The notes below the pieces were generated by a model, which was given only the letters and a program-made list of their open reading frames with translations, ran no database searches and was not told the DNA's origin. A DNA stretch of 64,000 nucleotides from Hetaerina americana (Eukaryota; Arthropoda; Insecta; Odonata; Calopterygidae): contig JAKTNV010000018.1 of the NCBI GenBank assembly GCA_022747635.1, positions 620,001 to 684,000 on the forward strand, read 5' to 3'. Each line of letters begins with the position of its first letter. The first letter of the stretch is position 1. The translations under genes were made by a program, and so were the position numbers. Shown piece by piece: positions 1 through 11,952 of this stretch.

Positions 1-12
1 ACGCATATACAC

Positions 13-72
<60 letters not shown>

Positions 73-118
73 ATATATGCATATATATATATATATATAA
101 ATAATATATACATATATA

Positions 119-160
<42 letters not shown>
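1..160. repeat. (AT)n microsatellite
   Basis: Nearly pure AT dinucleotides, broken by short ATAATATATGCAT-type variants. The tract runs directly into the (ACATCT)n tail of the minus-strand LINE copy that follows. A similar tract with the same variants lies beyond the other end of that LINE. Confidence 0.95.
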
Positions 161-165
<5 letters not shown>

Positions 166-3100
166 TACATCTACATCTACATAATACCCCGCAAGCCGCC
201 GCAAGGGCGTGTGGCGGGGGGTGTTAGGTCACCAACCGTAAAAACGAAAAATACCACATGCAAAAAACAACACGGAAAATTACACCCCAGCAGCGCACAC
301 ACTCATGCAAAACTCCCTCCATCCAATACTCATGCAAACACATACACCGCCAAACAACAAAAAACTGCACCCCAGGATACAGCACGAAAGCCATCCTAAA
401 ACACGCAAGCCAGGACACAACAAGCAAGAATGTGAAACATCACTACCACATGAAAATGCACCACAAAACACTCAACCCCCCAAAGAGACAGTAAAAGGAA
501 GGGAATTCGACCCAACGTTGCAGGTAGCAGGAATTTCCCCCCGCCGGGAGGGAAGAGGGACTGAAAGGGAAACTTAAAAACAGATGAACAGAACATGAAT
601 GAAGTCATTCGGAAAGAATGGGTTATTATAACAAAACACATAAGGTTAGTGGAGGAGCATGCATTTAAGTAGAACTAATTATTTTTTAGACACTGAGGGT
701 GGCAAGTGGAATTTTTACTATCTATAATCCTACAGTTGCTATCCCGTATTGTCCGTGGGAAGAAGGAGTCCTTGAGTCGGCTAGTCCTGGCATCTATTTC
801 CCGAATTTTATATGCATGATCCAAGCGACCAATGTATGTAGGAGTACGAATAATCTGCGAGACCTCGGTGCTGAAACATGCGGATCTGAATTTATTTAAT
901 AATTTCAGTCTTGCATTGAATCGTCTCTCTTCTAATGATTCCCACCCCAAATCCATGAGCATTTCGGTAACGCTTTGCGTTTTATCGTAGGAATTTTTTA
1001 CAAAACGGGCTGCCCGGCGTTGAACCTTCTCAATTTCCCGAATGAGACCTTTTTCACTCGGGTCCCACACGCTGCATGCGTATTCTAAATGAGGCCTTAC
1101 AAGAGCGTGGTAACAGCGTTCCTTGACCTTTGAGTCACTTTTGCCGACAATGCGTCTAATGAATCCCAATTTTTTATTTGCTTGACCGCAGACTTTACGT
1201 ATGTGAGTCCCCCAAGTTAAGTCTTTAGTGAATGTGACACCTAGGTATTTTACCGTATCAACTACTGCTAGGTCACCTCCAGCTAATTTGTAAGCAAATC
1301 CCGTTGATCTTTTAAAGAAATTTACCACTGAACATTTATTATAATTTAGAGTCAATCCCCAGTTAGAACACCATTTAGTAATGCAATCTAAATCCTGCGC
1401 TAGAATAAAACGATCCTCATCCCCAGATATCTCCCGATAGATCACCGTGTCATCCGCAAACATCCTAATGTTACTTTTCACTTCGCGGTTCAAATCGTTA
1501 ACAAAAATCAAGAAAAGTAACGGCCCGATCACACTTCCCTGAGGTACCCCCGACGTGACTCGAACGCTGTCGGAACTAGCGCCATCAAGGACTACCCTCT
1601 GTTCCCGCTCTGAAAGAAAATCTTTAACCCAACTTATAGCGCCCTTGTTTATACCCGCGACCTTTAATTTATGAATGAGTTTACCATGTGGGACCTTATC
1701 AAATGCCTTTTGAAAATCTAAGAAGATGGCATCCACTTGCCTACCTCTCTCACCAGATACAAGTAAATCATGTGTAAATAATCCTAATTGGGTTTCGCAG
1801 GAGCGGGTTTTCCTGAATCCGTGTTGATTGTCACTTAAAAAGTTAATGTTGTCAAGGTGTCTCATTATTGAACTGACAATTATGTGCTCTAATATTTTAC
1901 AACAGATAGAAGTGAGAGATATAGGTCTGTAATTACTGGGATCCTCCCTGTCACCACTTTTAAAAATAGGCGTTATTTGCGCGGTTTTCCAAATCTTAGG
2001 TACTTTGCACTCTGTGAGGGATTTGTTAAATATAAATTCAAGGTACGGGGCAATGTTTGGAGCTAAATGTTTTATCACCCTAGCTGGTATATTTTCGGGA
2101 CCCGGGGATTTGTTGGGTTTAATCTCATTAAGTAATTTTAGAATTCCTTGTTGGTCCACTGTTATTTTTTCCATGGGTGGAGTATGTATTGTTTCTTGGA
2201 GATATGCGGTGGCAACATCATTCGAGAAAACGCTTTGGAAGAATGAATTTAAGATGTTAGCTTTAACCTCGCTGTCTGTATGAATTACATTGCTACAATC
2301 CCTTAAGCAAGCCACGGTTTGTTTACTCCCATTTACTTCCCTAACATATGACCAGAAAGCTTTGGGGTCAGTGTCCAAGTGCTCGCAAAGTACTTTGCGT
2401 TTAAATTCCAGTAAGGCGCTACGTAATTGTTTTTTGGTTTCAATTTTAGAGGATCTATATGTGTCCCATAATTGTGTATTCTCAGGAGATGATGTGTTCA
2501 CGCCTGCCCTCTTTACCCTAGAGTGTAGCATTCTCTGCTTTCGAAGGGCTTTTCTAACGTCTTTATTGTACCACCTGGGGTCGCGATTTGCTTTAACGTA
2601 TTTTATAGGTATGAAATCTACGATTCCTTTTTGCATGATATTGACAAATTCTGTCCAAGTTTCTTCCACGTTGGCATGACTTAAGCGGGTTTTGAACTCG
2701 GGTAGTGAAGAGTTTAATTGATTGGCAAAAGATTCAAAGTCTGCTTTATGGTAATTATAAATTTTTCTTTTTGGTTTAACAATCTTTTTTATTGCTATGT
2801 CCAAATGGACATTAATTGCTTTATGGTCACTCAAGCCCTCATCAGTTGATACACTAATAATACGTTCCGGCGTGTTTGTAAGAAATAGATCCAATATGTT
2901 TTTTCCACGGGTGGGCATGCGTACTGCTTGATGGAGGGAGTTTCTTTGAACCAATTTTATCATGGAATTGCAAGATTCGCGATCGCGGGTCCCAGATTTA
3001 ACGATATTGCTGTCCCAATCTATACCAGGGAGGTTAAAGTCGCCACCAATTATGTTTATGCTGTTATTATATTTACGTGTAAACTTGTGAATTTGATCGT

Positions 3101-3687
3101 TGAGGGTGTGAAGTGTTTTCAAATCTGAGTCTGGAGGTCTGTAGAAAGAGCATAAATTTATGTTGGGTTGATTGGTCCGTAGTAAGGTGCACCAAACACT
3201 TTCTATGTTATTATTTTCAAATGAAACTTGCCTGCTTTCAAAATGACTTTTAACTGCCACGAAAACCCCTCCTCCGGGTCTTGTATCTCTATCGTGTCGG
3301 TAAACTTTGAAATCTATTGGGAAAATTTCTTGGTCATTAATATCATTGCACAGCCAACTCTCTGTGCCTAATACTATATCAGCGGAATGAGTTTGGATTA
3401 TGTGTTCTAGATCCGCTGATTTGTTCTTGAGGCTTCTGCAATTTATAACAAGTATAGTTAAATTATTTTGATGTTGAATAACGTCCTTATTAGTGTCTGA
3501 CTGTAATTTAGGACGCCTTTGTGGGGAAGTGCGTGTCACATGTCTTTCTAAATCATTGCCAGTGTTGTCAATGACTTTTATATTTTTATTAATAATATTA
3601 TACGCGCTATCCCCAGATGTTATTGACCCACTAAGTGACCTGCTCTCTATCCTAAAAAAGGCCTACAGTGGTCGAGTATCCTATCCA

Positions 3688-3690
<3 letters not shown>
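161..3690 (-). mobile_element. CR1/L2-group LINE, family A, copy A1 (5'-truncated)
   Basis: Minus-strand non-LTR retrotransposon. Its 3' end is the (ACATCT)n tail at 161-182 (GTAGAT on the element strand), followed by the GC-rich hairpin and a roughly 490-base 3' UTR, then ORF2. No ORF1 is present, so the copy is truncated near 3662-3690, where (GT)n and (AT)n arrays begin. Other A copies in the window align to it almost without gaps, which suggests recent activity. Confidence 0.9.
675..3662 (-). CDS. CR1-type ORF2: endonuclease plus reverse transcriptase, uninterrupted (family A)
   Basis: Encodes the enzyme for target-primed reverse transcription: the endonuclease nicks DNA and the RT copies the RNA from the nick. 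The frame is open for about 995 codons. In order it shows an apurinic-type endonuclease (VINCRSLKNK, GTESWL, FYRPPDS, GGDFNLPGIDW, LSDHKA) and an RT domain (NYRPISLTS, QHGFRKTRSCETQLGL, FLDFQKAFDKVPH, SGVPQGSVIGPLLF, catalytic FADD). A C-terminal region follows (YLGVTF, RPHLEYACSVWDP, FFPRTIRD). There is no RNase H, as is usual for CR1/L2. No ATG occurs in frame until after the endonuclease FYRPPDS and GGDFNLP blocks; a GTG at 3537-3539 is one possible initiator. The catalytic residues I can see are intact. Confidence 0.92.
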   Translation of the reverse strand, partial: AFFRIESRSLSGSITSGDSAYNIINKNIKVIDNTGNDLERHVTRTSPQRRPKLQSDTNKDVIQHQNNLTILVINCRSLKNKSADLEHIIQTHSADIVLGTESWLCNDINDQEIFPIDFKVYRHDRDTRPGGGVFVAVKSHFESRQVSFENNNIESVWCTLLRTNQPNINLCSFYRPPDSDLKTLHTLNDQIHKFTRKYNNSINIIGGDFNLPGIDWDSNIVKSGTRDRESCNSMIKLVQRNSLHQAVRMPTRGKNILDLFLTNTPERIISVSTDEGLSDHKAINVHLDIAIKKIVKPKRKIYNYHKADFESFANQLNSSLPEFKTRLSHANVEETWTEFVNIMQKGIVDFIPIKYVKANRDPRWYNKDVRKALRKQRMLHSRVKRAGVNTSSPENTQLWDTYRSSKIETKKQLRSALLEFKRKVLCEHLDTDPKAFWSYVREVNGSKQTVACLRDCSNVIHTDSEVKANILNSFFQSVFSNDVATAYLQETIHTPPMEKITVDQQGILKLLNEIKPNKSPGPENIPARVIKHLAPNIAPYLEFIFNKSLTECKVPKIWKTAQITPIFKSGDREDPSNYRPISLTSICCKILEHIIVSSIMRHLDNINFLSDNQHGFRKTRSCETQLGLFTHDLLVSGERGRQVDAIFLDFQKAFDKVPHGKLIHKLKVAGINKGAISWVKDFLSEREQRVVLDGASSDSVRVTSGVPQGSVIGPLLFLIFVNDLNREVKSNIRMFADDTVIYREISGDEDRFILAQDLDCITKWCSNWGLTLNYNKCSVVNFFKRSTGFAYKLAGGDLAVVDTVKYLGVTFTKDLTWGTHIRKVCGQANKKLGFIRRIVGKSDSKVKERCYHALVRPHLEYACSVWDPSEKGLIREIEKVQRRAARFVKNSYDKTQSVTEMLMDLGWESLEERRFNARLKLLNKFRSACFSTEVSQIIRTPTYIGRLDHAYKIREIDARTSRLKDSFFPRTIRDSNCRIIDSKNSTCHPQCLKNN

Positions 3691-3728
<38 letters not shown>

Positions 3729-3895
3729 CATATACATGTATATGTTTGTGTGTGTAATAGACATGCAGTGGGAGAGTGTTATGAAAAATTTTAAACATTT
3801 GTACAAATACGATCAATTATCTATTTTTCCCAAGGAAATAAAAAGCATGCGGGTTGCTTTCATAATGGTTCATGCTTATGTGTGTGTGTATGTGG

Positions 3896-3967
<72 letters not shown>

Positions 3968-4012
3968 TATATGCATATATATATATATAAATAAATAATA
4001 TATACATATATA

Positions 4013-4075
<63 letters not shown>
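3679..4075. repeat. (GT)n and (AT)n microsatellites flanking the A1 5' side
   Basis: A (TG)n run near 3696-3727 is followed by about 170 bases of non-repetitive spacer. A long (AT)n tract then runs from about 3902 to 4072, with the same ATAATATATGCAT interruptions seen at 60-130. The shared variants suggest that A1 inserted into, or duplicated, an existing (AT)n array. Confidence 0.85.
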
Positions 4076-4079
<4 letters not shown>

Positions 4080-5750
4080 CCTCTACATACATGTATAAGT
4101 ATTCGTGTATGTATAAATATTGAAGGGCACTTCGCCCAGGCCCAGGCCCCAGCGCCCAGGAGGCCACATGTGCGCTAGGGCAGGATAGGGGGGTGGGGGA
4201 CAGGAAGCGCTCATGCGGAGCATTTTCCTGCCCCCACATCGCATCACACCACCCCCATCCACCCTTTCCGCTCTCCACCCCCACCTCCGGCTGGGAAAGC
4301 ACAAATACACCGTCGTGTGCAGCATTCTTAGCTGATGAGTTGGGACGGAACATGTGTTGCGATGCCCCCCCGCCCGTCCCCGCTCCCTTGCCCCCCCCCC
4401 GCCCCTCTTTCCCCCCGCCCCCACTCCGGCCGAATAGGGATCGATGCGGAAGTGAGGCCCTCCCATCGCCCGGATACGCCCCTCTCTCCTGCCCACTCCT
4501 CGGACTGCCCTCCCTCCCGCCCCCTTCCCGAACCCCCCCTCCGTTCCCGCCTCCTCTTTTGGGAGCACTGGAACTCTCCGTATCGACTCACCGGAATATC
4601 TTTGACGTGCTTTGAGACCTGAAGTGCCTTTCAAAACTTGGACACCTCTTCGGAAATGTAGCAGGCCTGCAGCAAACGATATCCCATTGAGCATCCTAAT
4701 ATTTTTTTCCGGATCATCTCAAAATATGTGTATCAAGTTTTCCACCGTTGTGATGACTTTTTGAAACCGGCGTTCATTCTTCTCTTCAGCGCCTACGATT
4801 GGCAAACTATGTCCACGATTTATGATTTAGATTTAGAATGCCAAAGCCGAAATGCATGTAGGTTATCATTTCATGAACCGGGATTCCACGAATGGGATTT
4901 GACCTTTCTCTTGTTGAGAAAAATACGCGTATTCCAGTGAAAATCTTAGTTCTTTATGCTAATTGCGATTCTTTTCTGTGTAATTTAAAAGCAAGTATTT
5001 ATAGTGCTCCTCAATTTTGATATTAGCGCCTTGACGAAATAAATTAGCCTCCTTTCTTTGCATTTTTCTTTTTCTTGGCATTATTTATTTATTTTTCGAA
5101 TTTTTCATTGAATTCATTTATATTTTAAAGTGACGGCCAGTATATGCACTTCTTTCACGCACCGATGGAGTACAACTCGACATCCTATTTCCACCAGCCG
5201 AACGTTATTCTATTATCCTACCGTTGGCCCCGCTGAAGATGTAGATAAGTACAGTAATATATTCAAGTAATTCATATTAAATATTCAAGATATTCTGAAT
5301 CAGAGATGTGTGAGGCTCCCGAAAACATCAGAAGCCTGACTTCTTCAATCCTCAGGTATAAGGAATACCAGGTTTTCTGCTTATTAGTGATTCCCTCGTC
5401 ACTCTACATCATCATTCTGCTTTAGACTATTTTTTACCTATATATGATTATCTCCGGATTTGTGAATACTATACGTCCATAGTTGTATTTCTTTCATTTA
5501 AATGAAGGTTCTTTGAACTGTATTAAGATAAATAATCGCATTATACGTACAAATGTCCAAATTATGTTGAGCTCGGATGGAGAAGCACGAAGGAAAAATT
5601 GGAAAAACTACTGCGATGAAAACATTTACCCTAGCATAATTGCCGAATTTGAACTTGGAGATGCAATTTTATGCATGCATAGATATGTATTCTATGTATG
5701 TGTTACAAAGCATTTTCTTAAGTTTCAGAAAACTTCGCACTAAATAAAAA
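4076..5750. other. No gene recognised: GC-rich pyrimidine-biased block, then AT-rich unique sequence
   Basis: From 4130 to 4620 the plus strand is strongly C-rich, with long CCCCC runs. Open frames there are proline/arginine-rich low-complexity artefacts. From 4620 to 5750 the sequence is ordinary AT-rich DNA with only short frames. Nothing resembles a known gene. Confidence 0.6.
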
Positions 5751-5759
5751 GGTCCACAC

Positions 5760-6650
5760 GTTCAAAATTTAACCCTTGATATCCGTCAAATATTAGGTGT
5801 ATTAAACATGAGAGTACTTTTCAGGGTGCAAAGTTTGTGTAAAAAGTATCGGGATGGGTTTCGGAAAAATATATTTATTTTAGATATTACTAAAATGCCT
5901 TAAAGTTCAGCGAAGTACTTGACCCATTGGGAGCGTCGACATACTTACACCCTTGCAGCCCTTCCAGGCTCAAGGCTCCATGGTTGACAGATTCCGGTAA
6001 GTCCTTAAGGGTACGCGTGCAAGCTTCTTGGAACGCTCTTATGGGCCCAAGGTGGTGTCCTTTGAGGGAGGGAGGATTTCACATTTACAAGTAATGGATC
6101 ACAGCCTGCCGGTGCCAAGTTGGGACTCTAAGGGGATTGGGTAATCGTCGCGATGCCATTTTTCGTCAGGTAGTCGGTTACCTTGGAGCCGGTGTGGTTG
6201 GATGCACTGTGTCGGTGAATTTTCGCACAGATATTTCGCATCACTAAACTTCCAGTGATAATGGCGTGCGCTGTCATCTTATCTTAGAAGTTTGGTGGTA
6301 GAAAAGACCCCATTGTTTCAATCTCGCTCCAAAATTAAGACTGCTCTCCATTTATCTTATCAATGCTAATAATTCGATCATGCCGACACTTAACCGACAA
6401 TGGTCTGAATTCAGAACTTCTCGCACAATTGTGCCCCGTTGTCGCCGGCACTTGACGTCGACGGCCGTCCAGCGCGGGGCTCGTCCTCCGCACTTTCTTT
6501 GACCATCTTTCCAGATATAATGCCACTCAAAAACTGCAATTATTTACATGCTCTCATCCTTGATCCCTTAGCAAATCATGCCCAACGTCTTCGTACCCGA
6601 TTTCTTCAGTTCAACAGTAGAGAATTTCATGGCGTTGTTCGCTTGCCCGC
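5760..6650 (-). pseudogene. Decayed mariner transposase remnant
   Basis: On the minus strand a degenerate mariner transposase can be followed through frameshifts. Near 6630-6400 there is an N-terminal helix-turn-helix part (MKFSTVELK, VFEWHYIWKDG). Near 6180-5920 there is a C-terminal part (SKVTDYLTKNGIAT, LGPIRAFQEACTRTLKDLP). Stops and indels break the frame, and the catalytic aspartates cannot be placed with certainty. No clear terminal inverted repeats were found. Confidence 0.6.
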
Positions 6651-7579
6651 TGTTCAATCGTTCGTTGAATTTTGTGCTTGCGCCGAGTCAATCGACGGGG
6701 GTACACTAAAAACAAGATCTAGTCGGAACGAACGCTCGCAGGCGATTGGCGCTTGGCGCGTGTTGAAGGTCAGACACCCCCGCCACTGAGTATCCGCGAT
6801 GCGGCGTACAGTCGTCACGTCAGGAAAATATTCTTCCGATAATTTTTATCCAAACCACGTATTCCCATTCCACTACAGTTTTGCTATTTTGCATTATGCG
6901 GTATGTTAACCGGAGCCAAACCATCATCCACTTGCACCCCGAATGGGCTGAGGGTTTGTTTTGCGTATTGGGATAGGGAGGAACCGTTTTAATGCCTCAA
7001 TGCGCCCACCCGCCGCGATACTGGGATATCACCCACGAGTTCTCCTTCGATAAACAGCTTTCCCTCCCGCCCCCGACATCACTTCAATCCGCTCGTCTTG
7101 GTCCACTCCCCCTCCCCTTCACCTCCCTCCCCTGTCCGGGGGGTGTCTTTCCCACGCTGCCTCCCTCCTCCCCTGCCCGATCGTCCACTCTCACGGCCTC
7201 GGCCTATGCGAGCGCCACGGGGGCTCCCGACGATCAGTGCTCGTTCTTTTTCGGAAAGTGAATCCGTGGAGTGATGCGGGTCCATCGTGGCTGGAGTTGT
7301 GAGATAAGGGTTAAGAAGAAACGAAGAGAACCCTCAGGGTTCGAAACACTAGGGGTATAGGATCGAGAGGGAGTGTTTTCCTGAAGGAATGACGCGAATT
7401 TGTAAGGGGCTTTCGATTCTACTATCACCGCGCTTTTAAAAGATATTTTATTAATCAACTGCGACTCTTAAGCTCTCGCTTGATTTCCGTTCTATTTCCA
7501 CTCCTTTGCGTCATCCGTTGACTCTGAATTCATTTGCGCACGGACATATGCACTGGTATTCTCGGTAGTGAGCAGACCG
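6651..7579. other. No gene recognised
   Basis: Unique sequence with a C-rich stretch at 7040-7230. The open frames are short and low in complexity. I see no transposon or gene signature. Confidence 0.5.
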
Positions 7580-8240
7580 TCATATAAAAGGTAGGTCTAC
7601 CGCAAAATAAAGAGGACTGAGTCGATTTAAAAAATATGTACTGCCATAATTGATACATTCACTCAAAAGTCTTCAAAGTAGCACATTTGTGCGTCCGAAA
7701 CCGCTGCCGGCGAGTTTGCCAATCTCCGTACGTCTTCTGAAAGGCGGTGCCCGGGATGCAGCTAGGCTCTCTCGTCACCGGCGGTTGTAACGCTTCCATC
7801 GACCCGTGGTGATGTCCTGTCAGCACGGATTTGAGACGGGGAAAGAGGAAGAAGTCTGATGGGGCGTTATCTAAATGTTTGGACCCCCACTCTCATGGTC
7901 GAGGAGCTCTTGGCAGATATCCGCGTGAGAGTTTCCTTTTGTTCGTCTGAGAGCACTCGCGTCACCAACTTCGCACACACCTTTCTCATGCCCAAGCTTT
8001 CGGTCGCAAGGCGATGCACATCACTTTTAGGGATACCAATGGATTTTCAGAAACCATGCGAATACTTCTGCAATCCCCGCCCAGAAACGCCATCACTCTT
8101 GCAAGATTGCCGCCACTTTTTGAGGTCGACGGGCGTCCTGAACTTTCTTCGTCTTCTCTACCCTCCCGAAACAACTTGTGTCAATAAAAAACATTTGATC
8201 TACCCATGGCGTGATAACAATCAGCTGCCTTGAGCATGTC
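7580..8240 (-). pseudogene. Decayed, internally deleted mariner transposase remnant (second family)
   Basis: Minus-strand pieces of a mariner transposase lie in order. Around 8150-8080 is the hinge region after the helix-turn-helix (SSGRPSTSKSGGNLAR). Around 8000-7900 is the linker block (LGMRKVCAKLVTRVLSDEQK). Around 7760-7660 is a C-terminal block ending in MCYFEDF. The catalytic core between linker and C-terminus is missing. The sequence differs clearly from the remnant at 5.8-6.6 kb, so it is a separate lineage. Confidence 0.6.
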
Positions 8241-10254
8241 ATTAGTCCCTTTCCCGTTTTTTCTAGTTTCACGCATAATTAGATGGCGTAGCGCTGATCC
8301 AATAACCGGTTCAAGACGGAGCGTAACGATGTTACGTTATAGAGGTTTCACAAACGAACGATCCGCACTCCGCAGAGGCTGGAAGCTAATTCCCACGGAC
8401 CTCCAGCCTTTCCTGAGACTCTCAACCCTCGAACCCAGACAGAGTGTTCGCCGCCCGTCCTTCGGCCTCTCCGGGAAAAAATAAGTGGTACTACCTTTTG
8501 GGACAGACTTAGTACATATATACATACATATCTACAGTTTTCGGTATTCGTTATGGTCCATTGGGTATGAGTTTTTTTCCCATAAACGCGCTCCGGGTCC
8601 AGAAGATGGATGTCCAGCGCGTGCCGGAAGCGCTGGCGTGGGGAATTCTTTTTGCGATACCTTCCCCTCACCGCCGCGAAATGCCGTTGCCCAGGCGACG
8701 GCTTAGGTGTAAGCGTGGTCGGTGGCGTGAGAGGGATGCAAACTACGCTCGCTGCTTCGTGGGAAAACACGGATCACATCCTGGATTTCTATCTCCGCAA
8801 ATTAATCAACCCCCCCCCTTTGATGCTCTCCACATCCACGTTTGTTACATCACGTGTGAATGAAGTATGGCTGTCGCTTTAGATTTCGAAGAATACCTAT
8901 CACCATGGAATTTTTTGCATCAGTAATCAGAATAAACCTTATGTCCAAGAGGAGTACGTTTCGCAAGTGGTTGTTCGGCATATGCTATTTAACCGAACGA
9001 TGGAATTACGACTTACTATTGCGAATCGCATTTAGTTAAGGCAACCCGTCGCCAATGGCGCTTGCCACTGTCTTCATGTAATATTCAGTTAAACGACAGT
9101 GATTTCTCACCAAATGTAACCCACCGCTAATTCACATTATCCATTAAAATATTATATTGCCTTGCTCAATAGAGCCTATGAAATTTTCCAGGTAAACGAC
9201 AATTGAGTCTTACTTAGTAATTTATAGTGTGGATTTTGTTAAGGAGAAAATTTCTCTCAAAATCAGCTGAGAGAACAGTTAGAAAGGACGGCGGATATAC
9301 TTAATGACAGGAAAATAATAATGGTGTAGTACTTTGTGATTTGGACACATGGGAAGGATGCACTTAATGAATTCCTATTGCACATAAAACGCCAGCACCC
9401 CAAATATATCCTTTTTCATCATGAAGTTTTCTCGGATCTTCCACCGGGTCAGGGGTTACATGAATTTTAAAATATATACACAGTAGGTATATAATATAAT
9501 GCATACAGTATATAGGTACAATATAATATAAATTTAGCAAATTCATGACCATAGTATTAAAATATTAGCCTCTGCTCAATCATGTACTTCCACGTACTCT
9601 AGCTGAAATGTTGAAAACAAAAGGATTCAAAAATTATGGTTTCCATGGAGTCATGTTTTGCACACACGTTTCCACCCGGGGATTCTGATCAAGCGATGGT
9701 CGACTTTGGCCTCAAAACACGAATTTTGTTCGTCAAAATCATTTGGAGGATTATAACTGACTCTCGTCCCAATTTCTCGCGTGAAGCTGCGGTCCATGTC
9801 ATCCGGGCGTGCATTTCACGTCCGATGTCAGTCGGCTCGGCACGGCTCCTCCATCCGTTTCATCGCACGGACGCAGTCAATTATTCCCCCGCATGTATTT
9901 CCGTTCAGATAATTAAGGGAGGGTCTCAGCGAAAAAGTGGAATGATTATTAAACCGCTAACGCCAATTGAAACTGTCACGCCTCATTATTACATTATCAC
10001 GCGATCGTCACGCGTGATAATTTTTCTGATCGCAATGTTCGAACATCCATGCAGTGCTGACATTGAGCCGAGCTATTAATCCACTTTCCCCGGATAATAA
10101 CATACGAGCATTCGCTACGGAATATATTCAAACCCTTCTCGATGACGCGCGTCGCCGGACGGCGAAGACATCATTCAGTCTAAAGGGTAGCTTAGCAAAG
10201 GGCTGAATCGATATAAATCTGCATTACGCCTTGCGTAATTCAGCAAAGTACGTG
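8241..10254. other. No gene recognised
   Basis: About 2 kb of mixed unique sequence. A frame of 147 codons at 9636-10079 has no recognisable motif, no repeat relation to the rest of the window and no supporting signals. I treat it as chance. Confidence 0.5.
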
Positions 10255-10500
10255 TGTACATCTACATAGTACGTACATCTACAAAGTACGCGTGCATTTC
10301 TAAATAATACCCCGCAATCCGCAGAAACGGCGTGTGGCGGGGGGTGTTAGGTCACCACCCATTAAATAGAACGAAACCGCAAGCAAAATGAAACGCAGAT
10401 CCATGTAAACCTACACTCACAGGTGCTTATGCATTTACGTTTATTCATAACACGTGAATTTATAACACATTAATTTATAAGGAAAGAGAAAACATGAATC
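10255..10500 (-). mobile_element. CR1-group LINE 3' end fragment (old)
   Basis: Contains the minus-strand version of the family tail: degenerate ACATCTACA units, ATAATACCCCGCAA, then GGCGTGTGGCGGGGGGTG and TTAGGTCACCACCC. The downstream UTR resembles the A/B 3' UTRs only loosely. This is an old, 5'-truncated insertion without coding sequence. Confidence 0.75.
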
Positions 10501-11952
10501 CTGAGACCGATTTCTCATCCATTATACATGTCTGGAAATTATTATTTAATTACTATAACCAAAGCTTACCAAGTTCACCTCCGCAGGCAGACAATCCCTT
10601 CCTTCCAACTTCGCTTAATATGCATTTCAAGAGCATGCATTTTTCTTTTCACTGCGCATGACATTGGGCATAACGATAATCGCCAAGGCGCATGGATTGC
10701 GATTCGAAGAAGTCGCCTCCTCTGAGTGCAACTTGTGGGCGCATGAAACATGCGACCGTTGGTTGAACTCCGTCTCCTCCAGTCCTCTTAAGGCTAGCCC
10801 CATCCAGTTCCTTCTCGAGAGAGGCGCGAGGAGCGGCGAGCGAGGAGGTGCTCCCCCGGGGGAGGGGGTTGTGGTGCCGCCGGGAGCGGTCCCGGCAGCA
10901 GCGAGGGCACCCGTCTGAATGCTGCGGGGGTGAAGGGAAGGGGGGGGGGGGGTGAGAGGGAGGGTGGGTTCTTTCTGTGGGAGGACGTGCGGGTATATAT
11001 ATATTTTTTCCCCGCCCGTCGGCGTGGGCCCGGGGGGGGCCGGCGGAGGGAATGGCGGGGTGCGAGCGGGGGTGTCGGGAGGGGTCGGCAGCAGCAGCGG
11101 GGGATGTTGCACCCCCAAGATGCGAAATTGAAGGTGGAAATGGAGGGAGCCGATTTTTTCCCCCCAAAGGCGTTGTCGGGTTTTTTTTCGGACGCGCAGG
11201 GGTTGAAGGGGTGTGGAGCGAGAGAGGTAAGGGGGTGAAGATGGGGGATGTAATATTTCGCCACCCAAGGGGGGCGGAGGGAAGGGGCGAAATGATGGTG
11301 GTGGTTGGCTGAGGATGGTTTTCTTCTCTGGAGGCTGTGCGAGAGGAATTCCGTGTACAGTGATTGAAAAGAGGACCTGGGTGGGCGGAAGAGGGAGTAG
11401 GGGGTGGTTGTGTGAGGGGAATGGAGGGGGCATTGTGATCCGGGTCGGGAATATTTAAGGGAGAGGGCGAAAAAGGGAGTCGAGGGTGAGGAGGTCCATT
11501 AGGGGTTCGGGGGAGGGAGAGAGGGTGGCGCGGGACGGGAGGAAATCGAGAATGGGGGGAGCAGGGTGGGTGCGGGGTACGGAGGGAGAGGTGTCTTTTG
11601 AAGGGAGGCGCCGAGGAGAGGAGGGATGTGCGGGAGAGGCCGGCAGCGGGGCGTGCACACAAAGGAAGGGTTTCAAATTCTAAAACCTAAACGAACCTGT
11701 TTCCTACGCGGCGCCTAACCCGGCGATGTCAAAGTACCCGCCCCTTGTCAGACGCTGCATCCTGGCGCACTCTTTGTGCTAGGGCAATTGGACACTTGGC
11801 GGTTTCGGAATTGAATCGGGAACGAACGGTTTGAATGTTCGCTGGCCTGCCTTAGGAATGGTGGAATATGACGGGGTCATTCCCGCTATCTCTGCGGGTG
11901 ATGACGGGTTTTGATTTCAAGATTACCACGGGTCGTTTCTTTCTACGGGGAT
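10501..11952. other. G-rich, strand-asymmetric block; no gene recognised
   Basis: From about 10800 to 11680 the plus strand is strikingly G-rich, with repeated GGGGG runs including a long run at 10940-10952. Long frames here encode proline/arginine/histidine-rich low-complexity peptides on the minus strand. I regard these as compositional artefacts. The block could form G-quadruplexes. Confidence 0.55.

Noticed and set aside
185..675. Repeated 60-90 codon frames within every family A 3' UTR, on both strands
   Set aside because: They recur only because the UTR is repeated, have no motif, and overlap each other in several frames. Frame-breaking differences between copies are tolerated.
3902..4075. 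CRISPR-like or satellite array
   Set aside because: Simple dinucleotide repeat without spacers or a longer repeat unit.
9636..10079. 147-codon frame as a possible host exon
   Set aside because: No domain, no splice-site context that I could support and no similarity elsewhere in the window.
10627..11662. Proline/arginine-rich frames of 156-337 codons
   Set aside because: Low-complexity translation of a G-rich block, open in several overlapping frames with no domain.
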